From: Streptomyces sp. NBC_00258
GTDB lineage: Bacteria > Actinomycetota > Actinomycetes > Streptomycetales > Streptomycetaceae
Direction: 5' to 3'
DNA: 64,000 bases
Assembly: GCF_036182465.1 (NCBI RefSeq)
Contig: NZ_CP108081.1
Span: 11,594,001-11,658,000, forward strand
A program made the translations under genes and the position numbers. This document shows, in pieces, positions 53,905 through 61,575 of the stretch (positions are counted from its first letter, which is position 1; every line of letters starts with the position of its first letter). Under the pieces are notes generated by a model. The model was not told the DNA's origin. It was given only the letters and a program-made list of their open reading frames with translations, and did no database searches.

Positions 53905-54050
53905 GGTCGGCACGACGACCGCACGCGACAGTCTGCCCGTGCACGCCCTTACGGAAGACAACCTCGCCGCGGTGAGCCCCGATCTGCGCGCGCGGATCAA
54001 GGCGTTGGCCGACGCCCTCATGTCCCCTGAAGCCAATGCCCTCGCAGTTC
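53905..54050 (+). pseudogene. N-terminal scrap of an IS256-family transposase
   Basis: The frame gives VHALTEDNLAAVSPDLRARI followed by KALADALMSPEANAL, which matches the conserved start of mutator-type IS256 transposases (xxNLAxxSPDLLRxMVKxxADALMSAEADA). The rest of the gene is missing. Confidence 0.55.
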
Positions 54051-54593
54051 GAGGGCCGAATCGCCGAGTGAGTGGTGCTGGTGGCGAAGCAGACAGCCGA
54101 TGCGGTTGGTGCGTCAAGCAGCAGCGGGCATCTGAGTGGCCTGTGTGTATGAGGGCGAGGGCGGTTGCCTCGGCGTACGGGGTCGGCGAGCGTCAGGCGG
54201 ACCCCACACTTTCGGTCAGGTGCTCGGGCGGACGGCATCAACCTCGTGAGAATCACTTCTGTAGGGCACGGCAATCGACACCGAGCGGCCGTGCACCGCT
54301 TCGCCCCACGCGGACGATCCCCGGCCAGGAGCCGGACGTGCCTCGTAACGGAACCGTCCGTACGCAGGTTCCGCATGGGCAGGAAACATCCGAAGGCGCC
54401 AGGATGTAGCGACTCTTGTGTCGGTTTGGGCCGGTGACGCAGCCGCTCCTGCAGCCTTCTGTCTACATCCTCAGCGTCAGCGAGCTCTCGCCTTGTCGAA
54501 GAGCCCTCGCCGCAGCTGTCGCCGGAACACCAGCGTGCAGGCGACCGCGTCTGGGACGAGAAAGCCCAAGCCAATCCAAGCCGGTTCGTCGAC
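54051..54593. other. no gene recognised
   Basis: About 540 bp of debris between an IS256 scrap and a Nudix scrap with no convincing frame. Confidence 0.4.
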
Positions 54594-54800
54594 GTGGGGA
54601 AGCGCGACAGCTGCTCCGACCGCCAGTGAACCAGGATCCGCCCACGTTCATCACGACAGACCGTCACGGCGACCCGGTGCAGCCAACCCTCCCGGATGGC
54701 CTGCCGGCGACTGACCACCACCGCCAGTACACGATCTTGATCGCCGAGACGCTCCACCAGTTCGTCCACGACACACACCCTGGCGGAGTCCACTGACAAC
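54594..54800 (-). pseudogene. N-terminal scrap of a Nudix hydrolase
   Basis: The minus strand encodes VDELVERLGDQDRVLAVVVS, RRQAIREGWLHRVAVTVCRD and ERGRILVHWRSEQLSRFP, the start of an IDI-like Nudix protein. The sequence then diverges before the Nudix box GX5EX7REUXEEXGU, so the catalytic motif is absent. Confidence 0.55.
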
Positions 54801-54871
54801 GCCGCTTCTCGGATCCCGTGGAGGTCGGCCAGCAAGAACCTGCAGCAGGAGCAGCAGGCAGAACGCGGATT

Positions 54872-54904
54872 ACGACAGATGTCGTGCAAATGCGACACCT
54901 GTCG
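54872..54904. promoter_or_regulatory. tandem palindromic operators upstream of the toxin-antitoxin pair
   Basis: ACGACA-GA-TGTCGT (54872-54885) and CGACA-CC-TGTCG (54893-54904) are perfect inverted repeats whose centres are 20 bp apart, i.e. about two helical turns. They suit cooperative binding of the ribbon-helix-helix antitoxin encoded 80 bp downstream. Confidence 0.6.
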
Positions 54905-54982
54905 TGCTCAGGCTCATGGGCGCGGCCGAATCTGTCTCGCGAGAGGTATTCATGAAGGTAGTCATTGGTGCATACTCAGGGT

Positions 54983-55231
54983 ATGGCTGACACCACCGTG
55001 AAAGTAGACGCTGAGACCCGGGACCGGTTCTCAGCGATTGCCAAAGCCCGCAATACGAGCGTGCGTGCCCTCCTCGCAGAGCTGGCCATAGAGCAGGAGA
55101 ACCAGCTCAAACTGGGTGTAGCGACGAACGCATTCCGTGAGGCGGTGTCGCAGCCGGGGATCGCCGAGGCGTTCGATCGTGACTTCGGCGGACTGCCGGA
55201 GACCACGCGTACCACTCGCCGGGTGGCCTGA
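54983..55231 (+). CDS. ribbon-helix-helix antitoxin
   Basis: 82-aa protein. The N-terminal 45 residues (MADTTVKVDAETRDRFSAIA, KARNTSVRALLAELAIEQEN) form a MetJ/Arc-type RHH DNA-binding domain. The C-terminal tail, rich in charged residues (NAFREAVSQPGIAEAFDRDF), would be the toxin-binding, partly disordered region. ATG 54983 has only a weak AGG upstream, and a CATACT box at 54971-54976 makes a leaderless transcript possible. The toxin gene begins 2 bp after its stop. Autoregulation through the tandem palindromes upstream is inferred from the usual logic of type II systems. Confidence 0.75.
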   Translation: MADTTVKVDAETRDRFSAIAKARNTSVRALLAELAIEQENQLKLGVATNAFREAVSQPGIAEAFDRDFGGLPETTRTTRRVA

Positions 55232-55233
55232 CC

Positions 55234-55617
55234 TTGGACCTGTACATCGACATCCGCTGGCTCCTCGACCGCCAAGAGGAACTCCTCGGCAAAGAGCTGG
55301 GCGTCCGTGACTACTCCGCACTTGTCGCCGCCGTGGCGCGACACCGGGTGAACACTCCGCAACTCGACGTGGGATCGCCGGACACCTACTGGCGGGCAGC
55401 CGCGCTCATGGAACAGATCGTGCTGCTGCGGCCGCTGCCGGCCCGCAACGAGTTCTTCGCGTACGGCGTCGCCGTCGCATACGTCAGGGCATCCGGGGAG
55501 AGCGTGGACACGGCCGCGTACGAGCCGTGGCGCGACCTGATCGCGGACATCCGGGCACTGCGCCTGACCGTGTACGACATCGCCGACCGACTGCGCTCCA
55601 TGCGGCCACCCGAGTAG
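55234..55617 (+). CDS. Doc/Fic-like toxin with degenerate Fic motif
   Basis: 127-aa protein starting at TTG 55234. Its layout follows the short Doc-type toxins of actinobacteria: LYIDIRWLLDRQEELLGKEL and RDYSALVAAVARH at the start, DTYWRAAALMEQIVLLRPLP in the middle, then RNEFFAYGVAVAYVRASG and a helical end. In active Doc proteins the middle reads HPFxDGNKRTA; here it is RPLPARNEFFA, so the catalytic His and the phosphate-binding GNKR are replaced (only RN is kept in place). It should therefore act differently, or be an inactivated relative. It is coupled to the RHH antitoxin gene 2 bp upstream. Assignment to Doc rests on fold-level pattern, not on the motif. Confidence 0.6.
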   Translation: MDLYIDIRWLLDRQEELLGKELGVRDYSALVAAVARHRVNTPQLDVGSPDTYWRAAALMEQIVLLRPLPARNEFFAYGVAVAYVRASGESVDTAAYEPWRDLIADIRALRLTVYDIADRLRSMRPPE

Positions 55618-55669
55618 GAGCCGCTCCGACGGCACTCTCCACTGCGCCCGTCGCATGGACAACCTCGGA

Positions 55670-55906
55670 TCACGGAACGTCGAGAACCCCACCTGCGGCG
55701 TCCTCGGCTTCCCAACGCAGCAGGTCGCCCGGCTGGCACTTGAGTACCTCGCAGAGCGCGGCGAGCGTCGTGAAGCGCACCGCCTTGGCGCGGCCGTTCT
55801 TGAGTACCGCCAGGTTGGCGGGCGTGATCCCTACACGGTCCGCGAGTTCGCCTACGGACATCTTCCGCCTGGCCAGCATCACGTCGATGTCGACGGCGAT
55901 CGGCAT
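55670..55906 (-). CDS. XRE/YozG-type small transcriptional regulator
   Basis: 78-aa HTH protein: IDVMLARRKMSVGELADRVG, ITPANLAVLKNGRAKAVRF and TTLAALCEVLKCQPGDLLRW are the Cro/C1 fold of the YozG group. ATG 55906 overlaps the TGA of the preceding DUF2975 gene (TGATG), so translation is coupled. DUF2975 membrane proteins and YozG-like regulators are commonly paired in Firmicutes and actinobacteria; the pair's role is not established. Confidence 0.85.
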   Translation of the reverse strand: MPIAVDIDVMLARRKMSVGELADRVGITPANLAVLKNGRAKAVRFTTLAALCEVLKCQPGDLLRWEAEDAAGGVLDVP

Positions 55907-56397
55907 CAGATCACCTCGTTCAACTCGGCCTGCATCTGCGTCGCTTCGATGTCGCGGGCGACGGCCTGGGTGAGCAGCATCCGCAGTACGAGCACGATGA
56001 GCGCGACTCCCAGAATGGCCAGGCCGATCCCGCCCATGATGACCGTGACGCCCGGGTCGTCCCGCTGGCCCGGAGCATTGATGGCCGTGACCGTGAACCA
56101 CAGGAGGGCGGCCGCCACGATCGCGCCGATCACGCCGTCCACGTACCGGAAGGCGGCGTGGGAGAACACGGTTCCGCGTCGCACCATTGTCACCAGCCGC
56201 CATACGCAGACCAGGGTGACCTGGACCGACGTCATGCCCAGGATCGTGATCACGCGCAGCGGGGTCAGTGGGAGCGACCCGTCCTCCGGATCGTTCCCAC
56301 TGACCAGCACCCACACCATCCCCGCCTGCACGAACACGGTGCCGGCGAGCACCACGCCGAGCACGGCGCGCAGCGCACGCACTGTCAGCTTTCCCAC
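55906..56397 (-). CDS. DUF2975 four-helix membrane protein
   Basis: 163-aa integral membrane protein with four predicted spans (RAVLGVVLAGTVFVQAGMVW, ITILGMTSVQVTLVCVWRLV, IGAIVAAALLWFTVTAINAP, IGLAILGVALIVLVLRMLL). The spacing and the RRGTVFSHAAFRYVDGVIGA loop fit DUF2975. ATG 56397 begins the two-gene operon with the XRE regulator. No enzymatic motif is present. It may modulate the activity of the coupled regulator, as proposed for similar membrane protein-HTH pairs; this is inference. Confidence 0.82.
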   Translation of the reverse strand: MGKLTVRALRAVLGVVLAGTVFVQAGMVWVLVSGNDPEDGSLPLTPLRVITILGMTSVQVTLVCVWRLVTMVRRGTVFSHAAFRYVDGVIGAIVAAALLWFTVTAINAPGQRDDPGVTVIMGGIGLAILGVALIVLVLRMLLTQAVARDIEATQMQAELNEVI

Positions 56398-56633
56398 GAC
56401 CTATCCTCCCATCGAACAACGATGAGAAGCTATCGAAATTCGATAGATGGAGCAAGGGATAGGACGGAGAGCGGCGGCAGATTCACCCGATGCCGGGACG
56501 CTGCCACAAATCGCGGCAGCTCCGGCGATCGACTCGGGGCCTTCGCCAGCCAGCGTGAACATCCGCCGCCCATCCCGAACGACCACCCATCGTGTGACTG
56601 GTCGCGATAGATGGCACCGGCTGTCCATCTGAA

Positions 56634-56721
56634 TTGATCTGGTTCCGAGTTGGGCCCCTGACATGCGGCGGCCAGCTCACTTGAGACGTGGGGGTGCCGG
56701 GAATCCCAGTTGATCTGGTTC
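56634..56721. repeat. two copies of a 12-bp direct repeat next to an IS21 scrap
   Basis: TTGATCTGGTTC occurs at 56634-56645 and 56710-56721, directly beside the truncated end of the IS21 transposase fragment. It may be part of the inter-gene or end region of that element. Confidence 0.35.
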
Positions 56722-57051
56722 AGCTCCACGGTCGTGGCAGGTGAGCGTGACAGCGACCTTGCGGTCGATGAAGCGGACCGGGACCGAGTACCGGCACATC
56801 TTCACGGTGATCATGCCGTAGCGGTCGACGCGGGGAGTGAGCATGATGCCGGTCTCGAACGGACCGTCCGGCAGCGGCAGCAGATGGCCGGCCTCGCGGG
56901 TGAAGTCCTGCGCGATGGTCCGCATCCTCGTCCCGATCCGCCGCTCGTCCTCCTTCGCCTCGAACTCGGCCAACCGGGCGTTGAGTTGGTCGAGGCTGTC
57001 CACCTGCGGCACCGGTGTGAGGTTGTCGTAGCGGACCTGACCGACCGGCAC
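56720..57051 (-). pseudogene. internal scrap of an IS21-family IstA transposase
   Basis: The minus-strand frame encodes LTPVPQVDSLDQLNARLAEF, HLLPLPDGPFETGIMLTPRV and DRYGMITVKMCRYSVPVRFI, a mid-to-C-terminal piece of an IS21 transposase from a lineage different from the copy at 19.7 kb. Both ends are missing. Confidence 0.7.
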
Positions 57052-57159
57052 TCCTCTAATATGCGGGTCTCGATGTCAAGCCGCCGACCACGCTGAGGGC
57101 AAGCTTCATGAGAACAATTGTGTCGAGGAGTCCGGCTGGGTCGATCTAGGGTCGGCGCC

Positions 57160-57894
57160 ATGGTCTCCATCAACCTCTTCGACTCCGAGCGCCGCGTCAT
57201 AGAGGCTGCGGAACGGCTCGCGGCTTCCCTCGGAAGCGACCCGAACCACACCGTGGCCGCAGCGGCGATGGACACGGCCGGCAGGATCCATGAGGCGGTC
57301 AACGTCTACCACTTCACCGGCGGACCGTGCGTCGAGCTCGTCGTGCTCGGTGCCGCCGCAGCAGCGGGAGTCGGCCCGCTCGTCACAATCGCTGCCGCGG
57401 GAGATCGGGGCCGCGGCCTGATCCCGCCGTGCGGCCGCTGCCGCCAAGCGCTTCTCGACCTCCACCCCGACGTCTTCGTCGCCGTACCGACCGACGACGG
57501 ACCGGCACTGCGCCCGATCCGGAGGCTTCTGCCGGATACCTACTTCTACCCCGATGCGGATGCGCGTCGAATTGTTCGGTTCAACAAGCGCTACTACAAA
57601 GACATTGCTACCGGACGGAAGACCTCCACCGTCCGCTATGAAGATCCGATCGCGCCGGGTCCCGCAATCTTCCTCTTCGAGGACGACGAAGCCCCCCGCA
57701 CGTTGGAGGGCACCGTCACCGGCATCGAACGCCACCGGCTCGATCGCCTCACCGCCGAACAGGCTCGGCTCGATGGCTTCACGAGCATCGACCAGCTCAA
57801 GAAGGGCCTCCAGGGCCACTATCCCGGCCTGCCCTCTGATGCCGAGATCGAATTTGTGACGTTTACGGTCGAAGCGCCTGGCGCCGTGGAGTGA
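57160..57894 (+). CDS. blasticidin S deaminase-like domain fused to an ASCH domain
   Basis: 244-aa two-domain protein. Residues 1-130 closely follow blasticidin S deaminase: VNVYHFTGGPCVELVVLGAA carries the zinc ligand C57 and the catalytic proton shuttle E59, and GLIPPCGRCRQALLDLHPDV carries zinc ligands C91 and C94. Those are the four key residues at the spacing of the fungal enzyme. Residues 137-237 form an ASCH domain (FNKRYYKDIATGRKTSTVRY with the GxKxxT motif, RLTAEQARLDGFTSIDQLKK, LPSDAEIEFVTFTVE). ASCH proteins include N4-acetylcytidine amidohydrolase YqfB, so both halves could act at N4 of cytosine nucleosides. ATG 57160 follows AGGG; a strong terminator follows. Activity on blasticidin S or related nucleosides is inferred. 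Confidence 0.85.
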   Translation: MVSINLFDSERRVIEAAERLAASLGSDPNHTVAAAAMDTAGRIHEAVNVYHFTGGPCVELVVLGAAAAAGVGPLVTIAAAGDRGRGLIPPCGRCRQALLDLHPDVFVAVPTDDGPALRPIRRLLPDTYFYPDADARRIVRFNKRYYKDIATGRKTSTVRYEDPIAPGPAIFLFEDDEAPRTLEGTVTGIERHRLDRLTAEQARLDGFTSIDQLKKGLQGHYPGLPSDAEIEFVTFTVEAPGAVE

Positions 57895-57914
57895 TGCAGC
57901 GTGGATAACTGCAT

Positions 57915-57969
57915 GCCCGATGGGATCGCAGTGCGGACGCCTTGCGATCCCATCGGGCGCCCTTTTGTT
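57915..57969 (+). terminator. strong intrinsic terminator
   Basis: A perfect 16-bp stem (GCCCGATGGGATCGCA at 57915-57930 pairing with TGCGATCCCATCGGGC at 57943-57958) with a 12-nt loop is followed by GCCCTTTTGTT. It lies 21 bp after the deaminase-ASCH stop codon. Confidence 0.9.
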
Positions 57970-58021
57970 GATATCGGCGTCACATCACATCTGGCCGGAT
58001 CGTTCAGCTTGAATGGGGCCG

Positions 58022-58390
58022 TCAGGACGCTTCTCCATCGAGTCCGCTGAGGAGTCCGTCGAAGATCTGCTCGCGTGTGACTTGTCCCTTCGCTGCCGCG
58101 TCGTCTCGCTGGCGTTCGAGGGTGGGCCGGAACTCGATCGTGGTGACGAAGAACGTGCACGATTCACAGATCGACTCGAAGTGGCAGTCCATCTCGACGG
58201 GGCGAGCGCAGTAGCCGTTGCCGAGCATCGGGCGATGCATCTTCCGGCGGAGCTTGGCCATCTCCGTGCCCTCGGCATCGGCCGGCAGCTGACGCGGTGC
58301 GTCGTAGAGTGCCTCAACCTTCTCCGAGACGGCGAAGTACTCGTCGGCGACGGTGCGGTCGGCGATCCGTGCGTAACACGTGTCATGGAC
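58022..58390 (-). pseudogene. C-terminal piece of a transposon-type tyrosine recombinase
   Basis: The frame gives CYARIADRTVADEYFAVSEK, ALYDAPRQLPADAEGTEMAK, HRPMLGNGYCARPVEMDCHF and ESICESCTFFVTTIEFRPTL, which I recognise as the ending of a large transposon integrase with a Cys-rich tail (CHFESICESC). The catalytic Tyr may be the one in CYARI. All upstream catalytic residues are missing and the piece abuts an ISL3 scrap, so it is non-functional. Confidence 0.6.
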
Positions 58391-58394
58391 AGCG

Positions 58395-58650
58395 ACCCGC
58401 CTGGATCGACAAGGCATTCGTGGCGGACCTGCCCGGCGTGACCGGCTTCGCCCGCGGCCTCACCAATGATCTCGACGCCGTCACCGCCAAGCGCACCCTC
58501 CGCTGGAGTTCGGGCGGCACCGAGGGCACCGTGAACCGCATCAAAGATGAAGAGGCAGCTGTATGGGCGCGCCGATTTCGAACTCCTTCGGAAGATGATC
58601 CTGCTCGCGTGGCCCGCCGCCGCCGCGGCGGCTTGCGTCGGCGCAGGTTG
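58395..58650 (+). pseudogene. C-terminal scrap of an ISL3-family transposase
   Basis: The frame reads ADLPGVTGFARGLTNDLDAV and TLRWSSGGTEGTVNRIK, then after a one-base shift QLYGRADFELLRKMILLA, the conserved end of ISL3 transposases. Start and catalytic centre are absent. Confidence 0.65.
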
Positions 58651-58726
58651 GGCATTGTCACGGGAGGTTGGTCACCGCTAGGTTCGAGCCGCTGGCGTTC
58701 GGGCGACAGGGGATGTGGGGCCTGGG

Positions 58727-59242
58727 GTGGCGCTGCTGGACTCACTGGTGACAACGGCTGCGGGAGCGCTGTCCGTCACGATCGGGGTCCTGGTCGGGGG
58801 CGTTGTCACGCACCGGGCCCAGGACCGTCAGTGGTTGCGGGACAAGCAACTGATCGCCTACCAGGAACTGATCAGCCACTACGCCAAGTTCACGATGACC
58901 ATCAGCCGCGCCCATGCCGGCCGACAGGGATGGGACTACGACTGGAGCGAGTGGAGCGCAGTCCTGACCCGTGCCAGCCTGGTCGCCCCCGCCGACGTCG
59001 CGGCGGAGATCGACAACTTCGGCAAGGCCATCGGCGCGTTCCTGGACCAGGTGGCGCGTGATCCGGCACGCGACCCGTCGCGTGATCCGTTGAGCGCGGA
59101 GGAGTTCGCCCAAGCCAATCGTGCGCCTGCTCAGGCGCAGGTGCAGTTGGTCAATGCCATACGACGGTCACTGAGCAAGGATCAGAAGGAACTGCCCTTC
59201 TGGATAGGCGGATCCCTCGCGGGCCGTCACGACCACCCCTGA
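58727..59242 (+). CDS. hypothetical protein with one N-terminal membrane span
   Basis: 171 aa from GTG 58727 (GTG 58715 is an alternative). One hydrophobic segment (LVTTAAGALSVTIGVLVGGV) is followed by VTHRAQDRQWLRDKQLIAYQ, the start of a long soluble helical region, a layout seen in many Streptomyces proteins of unknown function that anchor a coiled-coil. Imperfect DPARDPSRDP repeats lie near residue 115. Alone between transposase scraps; no function can be proposed. Confidence 0.6.
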   Translation: MALLDSLVTTAAGALSVTIGVLVGGVVTHRAQDRQWLRDKQLIAYQELISHYAKFTMTISRAHAGRQGWDYDWSEWSAVLTRASLVAPADVAAEIDNFGKAIGAFLDQVARDPARDPSRDPLSAEEFAQANRAPAQAQVQLVNAIRRSLSKDQKELPFWIGGSLAGRHDHP

Positions 59243-59407
59243 CAGACACGGCATGGCCGGAATGGCCTTCCACGGCCCGCGATCGCACACCGCGCCCGGG
59301 CTCAGACACGGGAATCGAACACGTCCTTCACCGACCGTGACAGCTCCCGTGATCGCTGCCAGAGTCTAGCGTGTTGGAGAAGGCCGTGAGCAGGGCATTT
59401 CCCTTGT

Positions 59408-59845
59408 ATGGGTGGGGTGCTGAGGGCTGATCCGTTGTGTATGGAGACGTTCACGGGGCTGCGGATGAAGCAGTTCGAGCGGTTGCTGAAGGAGGTCCGG
59501 GAGCGGGGTGGCGACGGGCCGCGAATCGGGCGGCCGTGCTGTCTGCCGCTGGCCGGCCGGGTGCTGGTGGTGGAGGCTTTCTACCGGACGAACCTCACCA
59601 TGAGGCAGCTGGCTCCACTGTTCGGGGTCTCGCCAGCCACGGTGTGGAGGGTGATCCAGCGGGTTGGGCCTCTCCTCGCGTTTGAGCCGATTTCACGCCC
59701 CGCCGATGCCACGGACCGGCTGTGGGTCGTGGACGGCACGCTTGTCCCGGTCCGCGACCGCAAGGTCGGTGCCTCGAGCCGCGGGTTCTCTGCGAACGTG
59801 CAGGTCGTCATCGCCGACACCCGCGAGTTCAGTGCGACGAGTCCC
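59408..59845 (+). pseudogene. IS5-family transposase, C-terminus lost
   Basis: The N-terminal half of a Streptomyces IS5-type (DDE_4) transposase: FTGLRMKQFERLLKEVRERG, VEAFYRTNLTMRQLAPLFGV with the helix-turn-helix, and RLWVVDGTLVPVRDRKVGAS containing the first catalytic Asp. After ANVQVVIADTREFSATS the expected sequence ends and unrelated DNA follows, so the remaining catalytic residues are lost. Confidence 0.75.
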
Positions 59846-60134
59846 GTTCGCCAGGACGAAGGAGAGCGGCAGACAGTTGGGGGTCACCTCTGGAGCGTCC
59901 TGCCAGCAGCACATGGTCACCTCCCAGACCATCGAGGGCAAGCAGTACCTGTCCCTCACCTGGCCCGGACTCAACCAGGGCAAGATGCCTGCCGCAGACG
60001 CAAAGTGCGCTCGCGCCAGCATGCCGAAGAACCAGAATGAGGGCGCGGGCGGCGACCTCGGCAGGAGGACAGTGGAGTGGCGTCTCCTTGAGGGAGACGC
60101 CTACTGGGTGGACGTCGGCCAGCCGGTGGATTGA
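59846..60134 (+). other. open frame, possible 3' end of an unknown gene cut by the IS5 element
   Basis: A plus-strand frame ending at 60134 reads HMVTSQTIEGKQYLSLTWPG, then LNQGKMPAADAKCARASMPK and RRTVEWRLLEGDAYWVDVGQ. It looks protein-like but has no start and no family I recognise. Confidence 0.3.
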
Positions 60135-60200
60135 TACCCGCGCGGAATGAGCGGTCCGGCCTGCGCAGTGGTGGTTGGGTTAATAAAACGAGGCAGCACC

Positions 60201-60836
60201 GTGATTATCGACATCTTCCCGAACTCGCAACTCTACGGAACTGGGTACTGTGCCCTCTTCGTGAGAGGGATTTCCCCCACCGAGCTTCTGACCAGGGTGT
60301 CAGGAAGAGAGATTCAGCCGGTCCCCTTGACCCGCCTCGAAGCAGATGCCGTCAAAGCGCTCGGGGAAGACATTGACGAAGATGACGTCCCCGAGCTGAA
60401 CACGGATGAGTTGAACAGCAGTGGCATGCTCCAGAACAGTGGTCCGCTGCTGCGTGCCGGAACCCACGGCGACTGGTCCTTCGTCGTCGAGTCGGAAGGA
60501 CCGTACCTTGCGAGTGACGAAATCCTCGCCTCCGTTTCCCGCGACACGGTCGCTCTGTCTGTAAGAGTGAGCGAGGCAGGATCTACGTGGATCTCGTATG
60601 CGGAAAACAGCGAGATCCTCTCGTCCTTCGACCCTCTCTTCCCTCGGCATGACTACGGAAAGCGCCCCGCAACCCTTGAGGAACTCACCGGGTTCCGGGA
60701 GGCCATCGACAGCGGGGACCGCTCAGGAGCGTACGAAAACGCAGTTCGGAAGATTCAACAGGAACTACAGTGCGCCATGCCTCAGGAAGCGGACGCCGCC
60801 AAGCTGCTTGCTGTCCGTGTTGCTGGAGTGTATTGA
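60201..60836 (+). CDS. DUF6461-like hypothetical protein
   Basis: 211-aa acidic protein. Segments YCALFVRGISPTELLTRVSG, HGDWSFVVESEGPYLASDEI, VALSVRVSEAGSTWISYAEN and LSSFDPLFPRHDYGKRPATL follow the pattern of streptomycete DUF6461 proteins, whose function is unknown. GTG 60201 is chosen because GAGG sits 8 nt upstream; an in-frame ATG at 60147 is possible. GC is lower than in neighbouring genes. It stands alone between an IS5 scrap and the tRNA. Confidence 0.7.
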   Translation: MIIDIFPNSQLYGTGYCALFVRGISPTELLTRVSGREIQPVPLTRLEADAVKALGEDIDEDDVPELNTDELNSSGMLQNSGPLLRAGTHGDWSFVVESEGPYLASDEILASVSRDTVALSVRVSEAGSTWISYAENSEILSSFDPLFPRHDYGKRPATLEELTGFREAIDSGDRSGAYENAVRKIQQELQCAMPQEADAAKLLAVRVAGVY

Positions 60837-61109
60837 CCACGAGATCCTGATCTCCGCGTACAGCGCTGCGCGTGGCTCAAGACCGCCCGGCCGTCTGCGA
60901 GTTCGGCCATGGGCTGCTGTGTTCTGCATGCGGGCAGGCTGAGTCAAGCCCTTGGGCGGGTGCGCGGCATGTTCGATCAGCCTTTGCCGCTGTCCGTCCT
61001 GGTTGGTGAGTGCTCACGGCTCCACCAACGTCGGCTTCGCCTCATAGAGGCCCTGCGGGAGACGGTGGTCTTCGCACCCTCTGCGATGGCGTACGGTAGG
61101 AATCGCCGA

Positions 61110-61183
61110 CGCGGGGTGGAGCAGCTCGGTAGCTCGCTGGGCTCATAACCCAGAGGTCGCAGGTTCAAATCCTGTCCCCGCTA
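61110..61183 (+). tRNA. initiator tRNA-Met (CAT)
   Basis: A full cloverleaf can be folded: acceptor CGCGGGG/CCCCGCT with a C1-U72 mismatch instead of a pair, anticodon CAT at 61144-61146 flanked by three G-C pairs (GGG/CCC) in the anticodon stem, and T-arm GCAGG-TTCAAAT-CCTGT. The unpaired first position and the GGG/CCC stem are initiator hallmarks. CCA is not encoded. Confidence 0.95.
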
Positions 61184-61575
61184 CTGCTGAAGGGTCCGGA
61201 TCCACACGATCCGGGCCCTCTCGCATTCCTGGGACGGGCCCCACTCTTGACTCCTGCCGGCGGTATGCCCGGCCATTTGGCATCCCTTCGCACAGCTTGG
61301 GTAGGCCTTCGCCGTCATCCAGACCGCACCCAAGCGGCCGCCACGCGCCCGAACTTGGGGCCGGCGCGGGTGCACGGCGATGGTGCCCGGTGTACGGGCG
61401 GTCCTGGCACCTGGTTCGGGATTTCGCTGATTCCTTGCGGAGCAGTCGTGGTGCGGCAGGCGCCCGCGGACCGGCCGGTAGCCGGACGGCTCGGCCCTCG
61501 GCAATGCAGAGCTCGCCCACAGGACTGCGGCAGCGACAAACGTCTCGACACAGGGCCAGGCCCGCCCATGTGCAC
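61184..61575. other. no gene recognised
   Basis: About 390 bp downstream of the tRNA. tRNA 3' ends often serve as integration sites, but I found no second copy of the tRNA end in the window. Confidence 0.4.

Noticed and set aside
53462..54898. A 478-codon minus-strand frame
   Set aside because: Only the Nudix scrap near 54594-54800 resembles a protein; the rest is antisense to the nucleotidyltransferase or debris.
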